Positions 21,613 to 29,501 of a DNA stretch of 64,000 nucleotides are shown piece after piece (position 1 is the stretch's first letter; each line of letters opens with the position of its first letter). The stretch comes from Candidatus Vagococcus giribetii. Its GTDB lineage: Bacteria > Bacillota > Bacilli > Lactobacillales > Vagococcaceae. Both the position numbers and the translations under genes were made by a program. The DNA lies in the NCBI RefSeq assembly GCF_017316185.1, contig NZ_JAFLVX010000014.1, forward strand, positions 36,047-100,046, in the 5' to 3' direction. The notes under the pieces were generated by a model. That model saw only the letters and a list, made by a program, of their open reading frames with translations, was not told the origin of the DNA and searched no databases.

Positions 21613-21843
21613 ATGAGAAAAAACAAACCTGTTGAGGTAGAGATTAGAGAAGAAGAAATCTTAAAAGACGGTGAAAAAATAGCGTGCCATCAATTGTTTA
21701 TTGGTAAAAAGATGATTGGTGAAGTAATCGCAATGGAAGATGCTAAATTTGAAGTGAAAGCTGATGATAGTTTAGTTGGTTATACAAAAACAATGGATGA
21801 AGGCTATGAAGAAGTTTTAAGAAATTGGAATTTACATAATTAA
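21613..21843 (+). CDS. DUF2969 family protein
   Basis: A 76-residue acidic protein (MRKNKPVEVEIREEE onward) resembling the uncharacterised DUF2969 family of Lactobacillales. It contains the typical LFIGKKMIGEV strand pair and a C-terminal EGYEEVLRNWNL helix. ATG 21613 lies five bases after GAGGTGA; the GTG at 21604 is within that site. It is followed by a tRNA promoter. Function unknown. Confidence 0.7.
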   Translation: MRKNKPVEVEIREEEILKDGEKIACHQLFIGKKMIGEVIAMEDAKFEVKADDSLVGYTKTMDEGYEEVLRNWNLHN

Positions 21844-21856
21844 TTTCAAAAAGTTC

Positions 21857-21885
21857 TTGCTTTTTTATAACAAATTATGTATGAT
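21857..21885 (+). promoter_or_regulatory. Promoter of the tRNA-Tyr/tRNA-Gln pair
   Basis: TTGCTT (21857-21862), 17-bp spacer, TATGAT (21880-21885), 30 bp before tRNA-Tyr. Confidence 0.6.
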
Positions 21886-21915
21886 TATGAAGTCGGGTTT
21901 TTAACACGACTAGCT

Positions 21916-21996
21916 GGAGGGGTAGCGAAGTGGCTAAACGCGGCGGACTGTAAATCCGCTCCTTCGGGTTCGGCAGTTCGAATCTGCCCCCCTCCA
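21916..21996 (+). tRNA. tRNA-Tyr (GTA)
   Basis: An 81-nt class II tRNA. Acceptor GGAGGGG pairs with CCCCTCC; anticodon GTA sits in GGACTGTAAATCC; there is a long variable arm with CTCCTTCGGG and a T arm GGCAG-TTCGAAT-CTGCC. No CCA is encoded. Confidence 0.97.
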
Positions 21997-22004
21997 TTTT
22001 TTAT

Positions 22005-22076
22005 TGGGCTATAGCCAAGCGGTAAGGCAACGGACTTTGACTCCGTCACTCGTTGGTTCGAATCCAGCTAGCCCAG
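22005..22076 (+). tRNA. tRNA-Gln (TTG)
   Basis: A 72-nt tRNA eight bases after tRNA-Tyr. Acceptor TGGGCTA pairs with TAGCCCA; anticodon TTG in GGACTTTGACTCC; T arm GTTGG-TTCGAAT-CCAGC. No encoded CCA. Confidence 0.97.
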
Positions 22077-22081
22077 TCATC

Positions 22082-22109
22082 AAAGCTAACTATTAAGTTA
22101 GCTTTTTTA
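22082..22109 (+). terminator. Terminator of the tRNA operon
   Basis: A 10-bp stem AAAGCTAACT (22082-22091) / AGTTAGCTTT (22096-22105) and T run. Confidence 0.9.
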
Positions 22110-22136
22110 TTTTATAAAAGAAAGGAAGTTATCTTG

Positions 22137-22304
22137 ATGGATTTAACAAATAAGCTAAAAGAACAATATATGAATTACCGTGATATATTAAAAGCAAATG
22201 ATGTTGTAGGAAATGTCAAAGAAACAGTCCCTTTTATAAGTGTTGAGACAAGTAAGAATCATCAAAAAGAAAATAGCCGTAAATGGCAAGCCAAGCTCTA
22301 TTAA
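22137..22304 (+). CDS. Small hypothetical protein, 55 residues
   Basis: A short open frame (MDLTNKLKEQYMNYRDILKA onward) with a good AAAGGAAG site at 22121-22128 and a terminator just after it. The product is hydrophilic and helical at its N-terminus, without signal peptide, Cys or membrane segment. It lies between the tRNA terminator and a convergent tetR gene. No family is recognised. Ribosome-binding site, length and flanking terminators argue it is real; no own promoter was found. Confidence 0.55.
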   Translation: MDLTNKLKEQYMNYRDILKANDVVGNVKETVPFISVETSKNHQKENSRKWQAKLY

Positions 22305-22305
22305 T

Positions 22306-22333
22306 AAAAAAGCAAGTCTAGACTTGCTTTTTT
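22306..22333. terminator. Bidirectional terminator
   Basis: A self-complementary stretch with core AGCAAGTC-TA-GACTTGCT, flanked by A and T runs. It serves the 55-residue gene (+) and tetR (-). Confidence 0.85.
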
Positions 22334-22937
22334 ATTTGACAATATCAATTCCTAAAACTGTTAGATGTCCGTTTCCAACTAGTTTGATGACTAATCTTGC
22401 CATGTGGCTAGGAGAAAAGTCTGAATCAGTTGTGACCCACCAATGAACAGTTCCCATAAAGATAGAAGTCATATACTCAATAATGAAACTCATAGGGACT
22501 TCTATATCGTTTTCTGTAATTTTTAATTTGGAGAAGGTATCTTGATACATATCTGTTAGGACATGTGATATTTTTTTTCGAAATATTTCACTAGAACTAC
22601 CTTCAGTTAGAATGATGAAGAATCCTTGTTGCTCTTTGATCATGGTGAATACACGAGTTAAGGTTTTTTCAATGGAGTGTAAGTTTACCAACTGATCATT
22701 ATTTAGTTGGCTAGCATCTAAAATATGGATGAGGTTTTCAATGGCAAATTCCATAATGTAATCATAAAGGTCTGGTTTGTCTTTGAAATGAGCGTAAAAA
22801 GTCGCCCGATTAATCATGGCCTCATTGGCGATATCTTGAATAGTAACAGCTTCATATCCTTTTTGACTAACTAGCTGTAAAAAGGACTCAATAATCATTT
22901 TTTTTGTGCGGATGACGCGTATGTCTTTTTTTTTCAT
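22332..22937 (-). CDS. TetR/AcrR family regulator
   Basis: A 201-residue regulator. The N-terminal TetR DNA-binding domain shows KKMIIESFLQLVSQKGYEAVTIQDIANEAMINRATFYAHFKDK; the rest is a helical ligand/dimer domain. It is read divergently from the giant activase-like gene, with 179 bp between the two starts containing several palindromes, so it most likely represses that gene, itself or both. Ribosome-binding site AAAGGAG on the minus strand. Ligand unknown. Confidence 0.92.
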   Translation of the reverse strand: MKKKDIRVIRTKKMIIESFLQLVSQKGYEAVTIQDIANEAMINRATFYAHFKDKPDLYDYIMEFAIENLIHILDASQLNNDQLVNLHSIEKTLTRVFTMIKEQQGFFIILTEGSSSEIFRKKISHVLTDMYQDTFSKLKITENDIEVPMSFIIEYMTSIFMGTVHWWVTTDSDFSPSHMARLVIKLVGNGHLTVLGIDIVK

Positions 22938-22956
22938 ATTTTTCTCCTTTAATAAA

Positions 22957-22979
22957 CAACAAATGAGATTAGTTTGTTG
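22957..22979. promoter_or_regulatory. Candidate operator near tetR
   Basis: Inverted repeat CAACAAA (22957-22963) / TTTGTTG (22973-22979) with a 9-bp centre, 20 bp before the tetR start; possible autoregulatory site. Confidence 0.35.
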
Positions 22980-23034
22980 CTTAAATCACAAATAAGTCTC
23001 GATTGATGATTGAAATTATTTCAAACAAGCATAA

Positions 23035-23054
23035 GATATACTATATAGTATATC
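23035..23054. promoter_or_regulatory. Perfect 20-bp palindrome, likely TetR operator
   Basis: GATATACTATATAGTATATC is fully self-complementary. It lies in the tetR/activase intergenic region over -10-like TATACT and TATAGT sequences, where a bound repressor would block transcription. A second, 15-bp palindrome TTGAAATTATTTCAA is at 23010-23024. Confidence 0.6.
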
Positions 23055-23116
23055 AAACACTTTGTAAGATAATCAACAAGGTGTTGAATTAAATTCAATT
23101 AAGGGCTGATAAATAA

Positions 23117-26100
23117 ATGGTATTAAGAATTGGAATTGATGTCGGATCAACAACTGTCAAATGTGTTGTGCTTAACGATGAAAATAAGGTACTTTTCTCA
23201 ACCTATCAGCGTCATTACTCAGATATTAAACAAGCAACTATTAATGTGTTAACAGATATCCAGAGTGAGCTGGGGAAAAATAATAAATATAAATTAGTGA
23301 TGACAGGCTCAGGTGGTATGGGACTTTCTGAGTTATTAGATGTGGCTTTTGTGCAAGAAGTGATTGCAGGAACAAAGGCAGTAGAAACGCTAATCCCTGA
23401 AACAAATGTGGCTATCGAGTTAGGCGGAGAAGACGCTAAAATTACTTTCTTTGAAGGCTCTCTTGAACAACGGATGAATGGGAGTTGTGCTGGCGGGACA
23501 GGTGCTTTTATAGATCAGATGACAAGCCTATTAGAGACAGATGCCAATGGTTTGAATGAACTAGCAAAATCTCATCAACGAATTTATCCAATAGCCTCTC
23601 GTTGTGGTGTTTTTGCTAAAACGGATATTCAACCACTAATAAATGAGGGTGCAAGAAGAGAAGATATTGCTGCAAGTGTATTTCAAGCTGTCGTCAACCA
23701 AACAATAGCTGGTTTAGCTTCTGGTAGAAAAATCAAAGGGAAAGTGGCGTTTTTAGGTGGACCGCTTTTCTTCATGAGTGAACTCAGACAACGATTTATT
23801 AAAACACTTGAATTAGAAGAGGATCAAGTGATTTTTCCTAGTCAACCTCAATTATTTGTTGCTCTAGGAGCTGCCTTGTCAGTTAACCAAGAACAACCGA
23901 TTTTGTTAGCTGATTTAATTGATGGTTTAGCCTTTTCAACAAAAGAGTCTTTAGGTATGGAAGATTGTTTACCTCCTTTATTCAAAGATGAGGAAGAGTT
24001 GCTTGCTTTTAGAAATCGTCATAACCAAAAAGATGTTAACACGCAAGCATTCTCTAGTTATGAAGGCCCTGTTTTTATTGGAATTGATGCGGGTTCAACG
24101 ACCACAAAAGTAGTTGTTATTGGAGATGAGTCTCAACTGTTATTTAGCCATTATGGTAATAATGAAGGTCGACCTTTAGAAACAACGATTGAGGTATTAA
24201 ATCGAATCTATCAAGAGTTTCCTACTGATTGTTATGTCGCTAAAACAGCTGTGACAGGTTACGGTGAGCATTTGATAAAACACGCTTTAAAGGTAGATAT
24301 TGGAGAAGTGGAAACAGTAGCTCATTACAAAGCTGCGAATTTCTTCGCCCCTGGTGTTGATTTTATTTTGGATATTGGTGGCCAAGATATGAAGGCGATG
24401 ACCATTGAATCAGGTGCATTGTCGTCCATTCAATTGAATGAAGCTTGTTCTTCAGGATGTGGTTCATTTTTAGAGACATTTGCTAAAAGCTTGAATTACT
24501 CGATTGAAGACTTTGCTAAAGCTGCCGTAGCTTCACCAACGCCTGTGGATTTAGGATCTCGCTGTACAGTTTTTATGAATTCAAAAGTACGACAAGTTCA
24601 AAAAGAAGGAGCAACTCCAGGAGATATATCAGCAGGATTAGCTTATTCTGTCATTAAAAATGCTTTATATAAAGTTATTAAAATGAAACAATCTGAAGAA
24701 TTAGGAGATGTGATTGTCTGTCAGGGTGGGACTTTTTACAATGAGTCTGTTTTGCGAGCTTTTGAGTTGATTAGTGAGCGAGAAGTGGTTCGGCCAAGTA
24801 TTTCAGGCTTAATGGGAGCTTTTGGAGCTGCCTTGATTGCTTGTGAGGAGTATAGTTTAGATGATGCTTTGAGTAGTTTACTTAGTTTGAAAGAGATGGA
24901 CGAACTAACTTCAGAAAAATCATTCTCTGTTTGTGGTTTATGTGAGAATAATTGCCAATTGACAGTGACTATATTTTCAGATGGTCGTGAATTTGTGACT
25001 GGAAATCGTTGTGAACGTGGAACGAGAAAGAAAGAGAAAAAGGGGCCTCGTTATGAGAATTTAGTGGACTATAAATACCGACGCTTATTCAAATATCGAG
25101 CGTTAAAGGATGATCAGGTTAAATACGGCACCTTAGGTATTCCACGGGTGTTGAACATGTATGAAAATTATCCCCTATGGCATACTGTTTTTTCTGATTT
25201 AGGCTTTAAAGTAGTCTTATCACCAAAATCTGATAAAGAATTGTATGAAAAAGGGATTGAGACAATCCCAAGTGATACTGTGTGTTATCCAGCTAAACTG
25301 GTTCATGGTCATATTGAGTCCTTGATTCAAGATAAGGTGGATGTCATCTTTTACCCAGGCGTGGTTTATGAGCGAATTGAAGATATAAAGGCAGACAATC
25401 ATTTTAACTGCCCGATTATTCAAAGTTATTCTGATGTGATTAAAAATAATATGGACGCGATTCGAGAAGGAAAAGTCGATTACCGAAATCCTTATCTTAA
25501 TTTGGCAGATGAAGAATCTGTTATTAAGCAACTTCAAATAGCTTTTTCTGACTATAGTTTTTCTCATGAAGAAATGAAAGAAGCTGTTTTACATGGCTTT
25601 AAGGAACTTGATAAGTACAAAGCAGACTTACAAAAACGTGGCGAAAAATTACTTGAGAAGCTCCACCAAAACAATCAAAAAGCAATTGTCCTCTCAGGAA
25701 GACCGTACCATGTGGATCCAGAAATCAATCACGGTATTGCCAATATTATTACGCAAGAAGGATTCCATGTCTTAACAGAAGATAGTATTTCTCATCTTGG
25801 AGATGTGGAGAATTTACGTGTGGTGAATCAATGGGTTTATCATTCTCGTCTATACGCGGCTGCTAAAGTTGTGGCAAAAATGCCTAATCTTGAGTTAGTT
25901 CAACTTAATTCTTTTGGTTGTGGTTTAGATGCAGTGACAACAGACCAAGTAGAAGAAATTATGGCTCAGTATGGCCGTCTATACACGGTTTTAAAAATTG
26001 ATGAGGGATCAAATTTAGGGGCCGTTCGAATTAGGTTACGATCATTAAAAGCAGCGATTAAAGAAAGAGAAAAAGCTCAAGTCGTTCCGAAAAAGAAATT

Positions 26101-27367
26101 TGAAGAGCCAAGTAAAGTTGTATTTACTAAAGATATGCGAAAAACACATACCTTACTTCTGCCTATGCTAAGTCCAATTCATCAAAAGGGCTTAGTCGAT
26201 GTCGCATTACGAGCTAGTGGCTATAATGTTGTGTGTCTTCCAAGTGAAGATAAGGAGGCTATCGATGTAGGGCTTAAGTATGTGAATAATGACGCGTGTT
26301 ATCCAGCGATTATTTCAATTGGTCAGTTGATTGAAGCGCTGCAATCAGGTCAATATGATGTGGAGAATACGAGCGTTATGCTAACACAAACAGGTGGCGG
26401 GTGTCGTGCCACTAATTACATTCCTCTACTAAGGAAAGCTTTAACAGATGCGGGTTTTCCTGATGTGCCAGTTGTCTCAATTTCTCTTGGTAACCAAGGA
26501 GTTGAATCAAATCCAGGCTTTAAAATGAGTTTGCCTTTAATGAAACGTGTGGCAGTTGCCTTTTTATATGGGGATCTTTTTGAAAAAGTTGTCTACCGAA
26601 CCAGACCCTATGAAGTAGAATCAGGAGCTGTTAATCGACTACATGATAAATGGTTAGAAACAGTTAAGTTAAGTGTTGAGAAAGGTTCTTTCAAGCAATT
26701 CAAAAAGAATATGAAACAGATTGTTCGTGAGTTTGATACTATTCCTCTTAATCAAGAGGTTAAACCAAAAGTAGGTGTTGTAGGAGAGATTTTAGTCAAG
26801 TATTCACCTACAGCCAATAATGATATTGTAGCTATTCTTGAGAGAGAAGGAGCCGAAGCGGTGGTACCAGGTATTATTGGCTTTATGAATTATTCTCTGT
26901 ACAATTCTATTTGGAAATATAATCATTTAGGATTTAGCAAAAAATCGAAATGGGTGGCTCAGTTTGCAATTAAGTTAATTGAACAGTGTGAAAAGCCGAT
27001 GAATGAAGCGTTTAAACAATCTCAACGATTTACACCCATTACCGCCATTGAGGCTTTAGCTGAAGAAGCGAGTCAAATTTTATCGATTGGTAATCACACA
27101 GGGGAAGGCTGGTTTTTAACAGGAGAGATGATTGATTTACTCAATCACGATGTGCCTAATATTATTTGTATGCAGCCCTTTGGTTGTTTACCAAATCATG
27201 TTGTTGGAAAAGGCGTGATGAAAGAGTTAAGACATCGCTATCCGATGGCCAATATAACGGCAGTTGATTATGATCCTGGAGTCTCCGTTGTGAATCAACT
27301 TAACCGAATTCGTTTGATGTTAGCTACGGCTGAAAAGAATTTACAACAAACTGTACAGATTGACTAA
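23117..27367 (+). CDS. 2-hydroxyacyl-CoA dehydratase activase-like giant protein
   Basis: A 1416-residue fused protein. Two BadF/HgdC-type ASKHA ATPase domains come first (about 1-260, opening RIGIDVGSTTVKCVVL; about 320-580, opening FIGIDAGSTTTKVVVI). Each has a Cys-bearing motif (NGSCAGGTGAF near 125; ACSSGCGSFLE near 442) like the cluster-binding loop of dehydratase activators. Then a Cys-rich linker (VCGLCENNCQL) and a long C-terminal part resembling DUF2229 and the dehydratase component. In family terms it would use ATP to drive electron transfer from an Fe-S cluster, needing anaerobic conditions. No separate HgdAB genes are adjacent; substrate unknown. Similar giant proteins are common in Firmicutes. 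Probably TetR-controlled. Confidence 0.88.
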   Translation: MVLRIGIDVGSTTVKCVVLNDENKVLFSTYQRHYSDIKQATINVLTDIQSELGKNNKYKLVMTGSGGMGLSELLDVAFVQEVIAGTKAVETLIPETNVAIELGGEDAKITFFEGSLEQRMNGSCAGGTGAFIDQMTSLLETDANGLNELAKSHQRIYPIASRCGVFAKTDIQPLINEGARREDIAASVFQAVVNQTIAGLASGRKIKGKVAFLGGPLFFMSELRQRFIKTLELEEDQVIFPSQPQLFVALGAALSVNQEQPILLADLIDGLAFSTKESLGMEDCLPPLFKDEEELLAFRNRHNQKDVNTQAFSSYEGPVFIGIDAGSTTTKVVVIGDESQLLFSHYGNNEGRPLETTIEVLNRIYQEFPTDCYVAKTAVTGYGEHLIKHALKVDIGEVETVAHYKAANFFAPGVDFILDIGGQDMKAMTIESGALSSIQLNEACSSGCGSFLETFAKSLNYSIEDFAKAAVASPTPVDLGSRCTVFMNSKVRQVQKEGATPGDISAGLAYSVIKNALYKVIKMKQSEELGDVIVCQGGTFYNESVLRAFELISEREVVRPSISGLMGAFGAALIACEEYSLDDALSSLLSLKEMDELTSEKSFSVCGLCENNCQLTVTIFSDGREFVTGNRCERGTRKKEKKGPRYENLVDYKYRRLFKYRALKDDQVKYGTLGIPRVLNMYENYPLWHTVFSDLGFKVVLSPKSDKELYEKGIETIPSDTVCYPAKLVHGHIESLIQDKVDVIFYPGVVYERIEDIKADNHFNCPIIQSYSDVIKNNMDAIREGKVDYRNPYLNLADEESVIKQLQIAFSDYSFSHEEMKEAVLHGFKELDKYKADLQKRGEKLLEKLHQNNQKAIVLSGRPYHVDPEINHGIANIITQEGFHVLTEDSISHLGDVENLRVVNQWVYHSRLYAAAKVVAKMPNLELVQLNSFGCGLDAVTTDQVEEIMAQYGRLYTVLKIDEGSNLGAVRIRLRSLKAAIKEREKAQVVPKKKFEEPSKVVFTKDMRKTHTLLLPMLSPIHQKGLVDVALRASGYNVVCLPSEDKEAIDVGLKYVNNDACYPAIISIGQLIEALQSGQYDVENTSVMLTQTGGGCRATNYIPLLRKALTDAGFPDVPVVSISLGNQGVESNPGFKMSLPLMKRVAVAFLYGDLFEKVVYRTRPYEVESGAVNRLHDKWLETVKLSVEKGSFKQFKKNMKQIVREFDTIPLNQEVKPKVGVVGEILVKYSPTANNDIVAILEREGAEAVVPGIIGFMNYSLYNSIWKYNHLGFSKKSKWVAQFAIKLIEQCEKPMNEAFKQSQRFTPITAIEALAEEASQILSIGNHTGEGWFLTGEMIDLLNHDVPNIICMQPFGCLPNHVVGKGVMKELRHRYPMANITAVDYDPGVSVVNQLNRIRLMLATAEKNLQQTVQID

Positions 27368-27392
27368 AAATGGAAGAATATCAGAAAATAAG

Positions 27393-27421
27393 TTGTATCC
27401 TTTGTCTATACCAGTTATAAT
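27393..27421 (+). promoter_or_regulatory. Promoter of the gntR-type gene
   Basis: TTGTAT (27393-27398), 17-bp spacer, TATAAT (27416-27421), 35 bp before the start. Confidence 0.8.
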
Positions 27422-27431
27422 GTGATATAGA
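27405..27431. promoter_or_regulatory. Candidate GntR operator
   Basis: Imperfect inverted repeat TCTATACCA (27405-27413) / TGATATAGA (27423-27431), one mismatch, spanning the -10 of the regulator's own promoter; autoregulation is inferred. Confidence 0.45.
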
Positions 27432-27455
27432 ATTAAGAGAGGAAAGTGGTTGAAT

Positions 27456-28163
27456 ATGGTCTCTAAACTACCTGTGTATTTAAGAATTCATGATCAAATT
27501 AAAACGGAGATTGAAGAAGGCAAGTGGCATGTAGGTGACCGTCTACCATCTGAAAGAGAATTATCTGAAAAGTTCAATGTTAGTCGAATGACATTAAGAC
27601 AAGCCATTCAAACTTTGGCTGACGAAGGAATTCTTGAGAGAAAGATTGGTTCAGGAACTTATGTCGCTAGAAAAAAAGTTCAAGAAACCATGATTGGTAC
27701 AACTAGTTTTTCTGATATTATAAAGGAACAAGGTGGTACACCTTCAAGTAAAACTATTTCTTATTTTGTGACAAAGCCAAGTTCAAGTGAAATGGAAAAA
27801 TTGCAATTAACTGAAAAAGAAGACATCTTAAAAATGGAACGTATTCGTTACGCAGATGATGTACCAATTTGCTTTGAGGTGGCAAGTATTCCTTATAAAT
27901 TAGTTTCTGATTTTGAAAAAGAAGAAATTACGACGTCGTTATACCACGTGTTAGGTAAAAAAGGACCTTCACCAATTGGTAAATCAACACAACAGATTTC
28001 AGCTGTTGTGTCGTCTGAAAAAATTGCTCATTTCCTTGATATAAAAAGAGGCGAAGCTATTTTAAGATTAAGCCAAATATCTTATTTTGAAGATGGCACA
28101 CCTTTTGAATATGTAAGAAGCCAATATGTAGGTGAGCGCTTTGAGTTTTATTTAGAAAAATAA
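27456..28163 (+). CDS. GntR/HutC family regulator with UTRA domain
   Basis: A 235-residue regulator. An N-terminal winged HTH (about 5-70: GDRLPSERELSEKFNVSRMTLRQAIQTLADEG) is followed by a UTRA effector domain (about 90-230). UTRA domains usually bind sugar phosphates or other small metabolites. ATG 27456 is chosen over TTG 27450 for spacing from GAGAGGAAAG. No transporter or sugar gene lies beside it, so its regulon is not indicated; an inverted repeat over its -10 suggests it represses itself. Confidence 0.9.
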   Translation: MVSKLPVYLRIHDQIKTEIEEGKWHVGDRLPSERELSEKFNVSRMTLRQAIQTLADEGILERKIGSGTYVARKKVQETMIGTTSFSDIIKEQGGTPSSKTISYFVTKPSSSEMEKLQLTEKEDILKMERIRYADDVPICFEVASIPYKLVSDFEKEEITTSLYHVLGKKGPSPIGKSTQQISAVVSSEKIAHFLDIKRGEAILRLSQISYFEDGTPFEYVRSQYVGERFEFYLEK

Positions 28164-28173
28164 AAAAACAAAA

Positions 28174-28212
28174 GGACTATGACGTAAGAAAACTTATGTC
28201 ATAGTCCTTTTT
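28174..28212. terminator. Bidirectional terminator between gntR-type gene and yigZ-type gene
   Basis: A 15-bp stem 28174-28188 / 28193-28207 with one wobble, flanked by A and T runs, serving two convergent genes. Confidence 0.9.
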
Positions 28213-28849
28213 AATGAATAGGAATTTCAACGTAATCTGTTTCGCCTAATTCGATGAGACATTGATTGCTAAGGAGATCAATCAGTTGTTGCTCTAGAGA
28301 AGAAGTGGCGTCTTCATTAGCCATAATAGTTAAGGTTACTTTATCAGTAAAGTCAGTTTCTTTTAGATGATAATCAGGATTCATTTCTAAAAAGTGAGTG
28401 ACTTTTCCATGAAGTGGGTAGTCAATAGTTACTATGACTTCTTGTTGCAGCACTCCTTTAACTAAGCCGACGTGTTGAATTGTTTCAGCCACAGCGCTAC
28501 TGTAGGCTCTAATTAAACCACCTGCACCAAGTTCAGTTCCACCAAAGTAACGGGTAACAACCGCAAGTACGTTGCGAAGTTCTTTTACTTTTAACACTTC
28601 TAACATGGGGATTCCTGCCGTACCGCTTGGTTCCCCGTCATCAGTTGAACGTTGGATTTGTTGTGTGTCACCTAAGACATAAGCTACGCAATTATGAGTG
28701 GCTTTCCAATGTTCCTTTTTGATGGATTGAATGATTTCTTTTGCTTCATCTTCCGTTTCAATTCGTTTTAAAGTACAGATGAAACGGGATTTTTTTATGA
28801 CAATTTCAAATTGTCCATCTGATTTTATGGTATAGTATTGAGATAACAT
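28211..28849 (-). CDS. YigZ/IMPACT family protein
   Basis: A 212-residue UPF0029 protein. The N-terminal domain carries the family core KATHNCVAYVLG, STDDGEPSGTAGIPML and TRYFGGTELGAGGLIRAYSSA; the C-terminal part is a ferredoxin-like DUF1949 domain. Eukaryotic IMPACT relatives modulate GCN2; the bacterial role is not established. Minus-strand ribosome-binding site is AGGAGG. Divergent from a lipoprotein gene. Confidence 0.93.
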   Translation of the reverse strand: MLSQYYTIKSDGQFEIVIKKSRFICTLKRIETEDEAKEIIQSIKKEHWKATHNCVAYVLGDTQQIQRSTDDGEPSGTAGIPMLEVLKVKELRNVLAVVTRYFGGTELGAGGLIRAYSSAVAETIQHVGLVKGVLQQEVIVTIDYPLHGKVTHFLEMNPDYHLKETDFTDKVTLTIMANEDATSSLEQQLIDLLSNQCLIELGETDYVEIPIH

Positions 28850-28903
28850 AATTAGCCTCCTAGGGTTAGTTGATTTGTGTTAAATAAAGAAGAGGTGTCA
28901 CAA

Positions 28904-29452
28904 GTGAAAAGAAAAATATTATTATGGTTAAGCTTACTGTCATTACTATTCCTAGTAAGTTGTAGCAACGAAACAACTAAAAAAGAAAAGAAAGCAACTG
29001 ATCCAGAAAGTGCTCTTATGTATACTTTTTCAATTGATCAACATGACTACCGTTTTCGTTTACTAGATGGTTGGATTAAATACCCAAATGAGGATGATAG
29101 TATTGCTTTTCTTGTTGGGAATAAAGATATTAAGTCTTTCATGACTGCTGGTTTTGAAGAGAATCATTCATCATTAGATGCTTATAAGGATTCTTTCGTG
29201 AAAAAGCTAGAAGAAGGACAAGCTATTATTCTAGAAGAACCTAAAAAAGAAACGATTAACAAGTTAGATTGCTATACGTTAAGCTTTACCATGAAAGATG
29301 CTAAGGATCGTCCCTTAATTTACAAAACACATTTGATTGAAACAAAAGATTATTTTGTAAATTTAGCTGCTTGGACAAGTCAAGAAAAACCAAGTAAAGA
29401 AGTACTAGATGAATTAGAAACAATGTTAGGAACATTTGAGTTACTAAAATAA
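28904..29452 (+). CDS. Hypothetical lipoprotein
   Basis: A 182-residue protein with a signal peptide and lipobox LLFLVSC, so the mature N-terminus is Cys18. Acidic and Lys-rich linker, then a compact domain (YTFSIDQHDYRFRLLDGWIKYP onward) similar in style to PsbP/MOG1-like extracellular domains, which I cannot confirm. GTG 28904 is chosen because GAAGAGGTG lies eight bases upstream and the signal peptide starts directly there; a TTG at 28877 would add nine residues ahead of it. Function unknown. Confidence 0.8.
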   Translation: MKRKILLWLSLLSLLFLVSCSNETTKKEKKATDPESALMYTFSIDQHDYRFRLLDGWIKYPNEDDSIAFLVGNKDIKSFMTAGFEENHSSLDAYKDSFVKKLEEGQAIILEEPKKETINKLDCYTLSFTMKDAKDRPLIYKTHLIETKDYFVNLAAWTSQEKPSKEVLDELETMLGTFELLK

Positions 29453-29461
29453 AAAATAAAA

Positions 29462-29501
29462 GGTCCGACAGAGAAGGTCATTCTTATGTCGGGCCTTTTT
29501 T
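29462..29501. terminator. Bidirectional terminator
   Basis: A 9-bp stem GGTCCGACA (29462-29470) / TGTCGGGCC (29487-29495), one G-U pair, flanked by A and T runs between convergent genes. Confidence 0.88.

Noticed and set aside
25220-25567. Long minus-strand frame inside the activase-like gene
   Set aside because: It is fully contained in a conserved coding region, has no ribosome-binding site and its product is low-complexity; a shadow frame.
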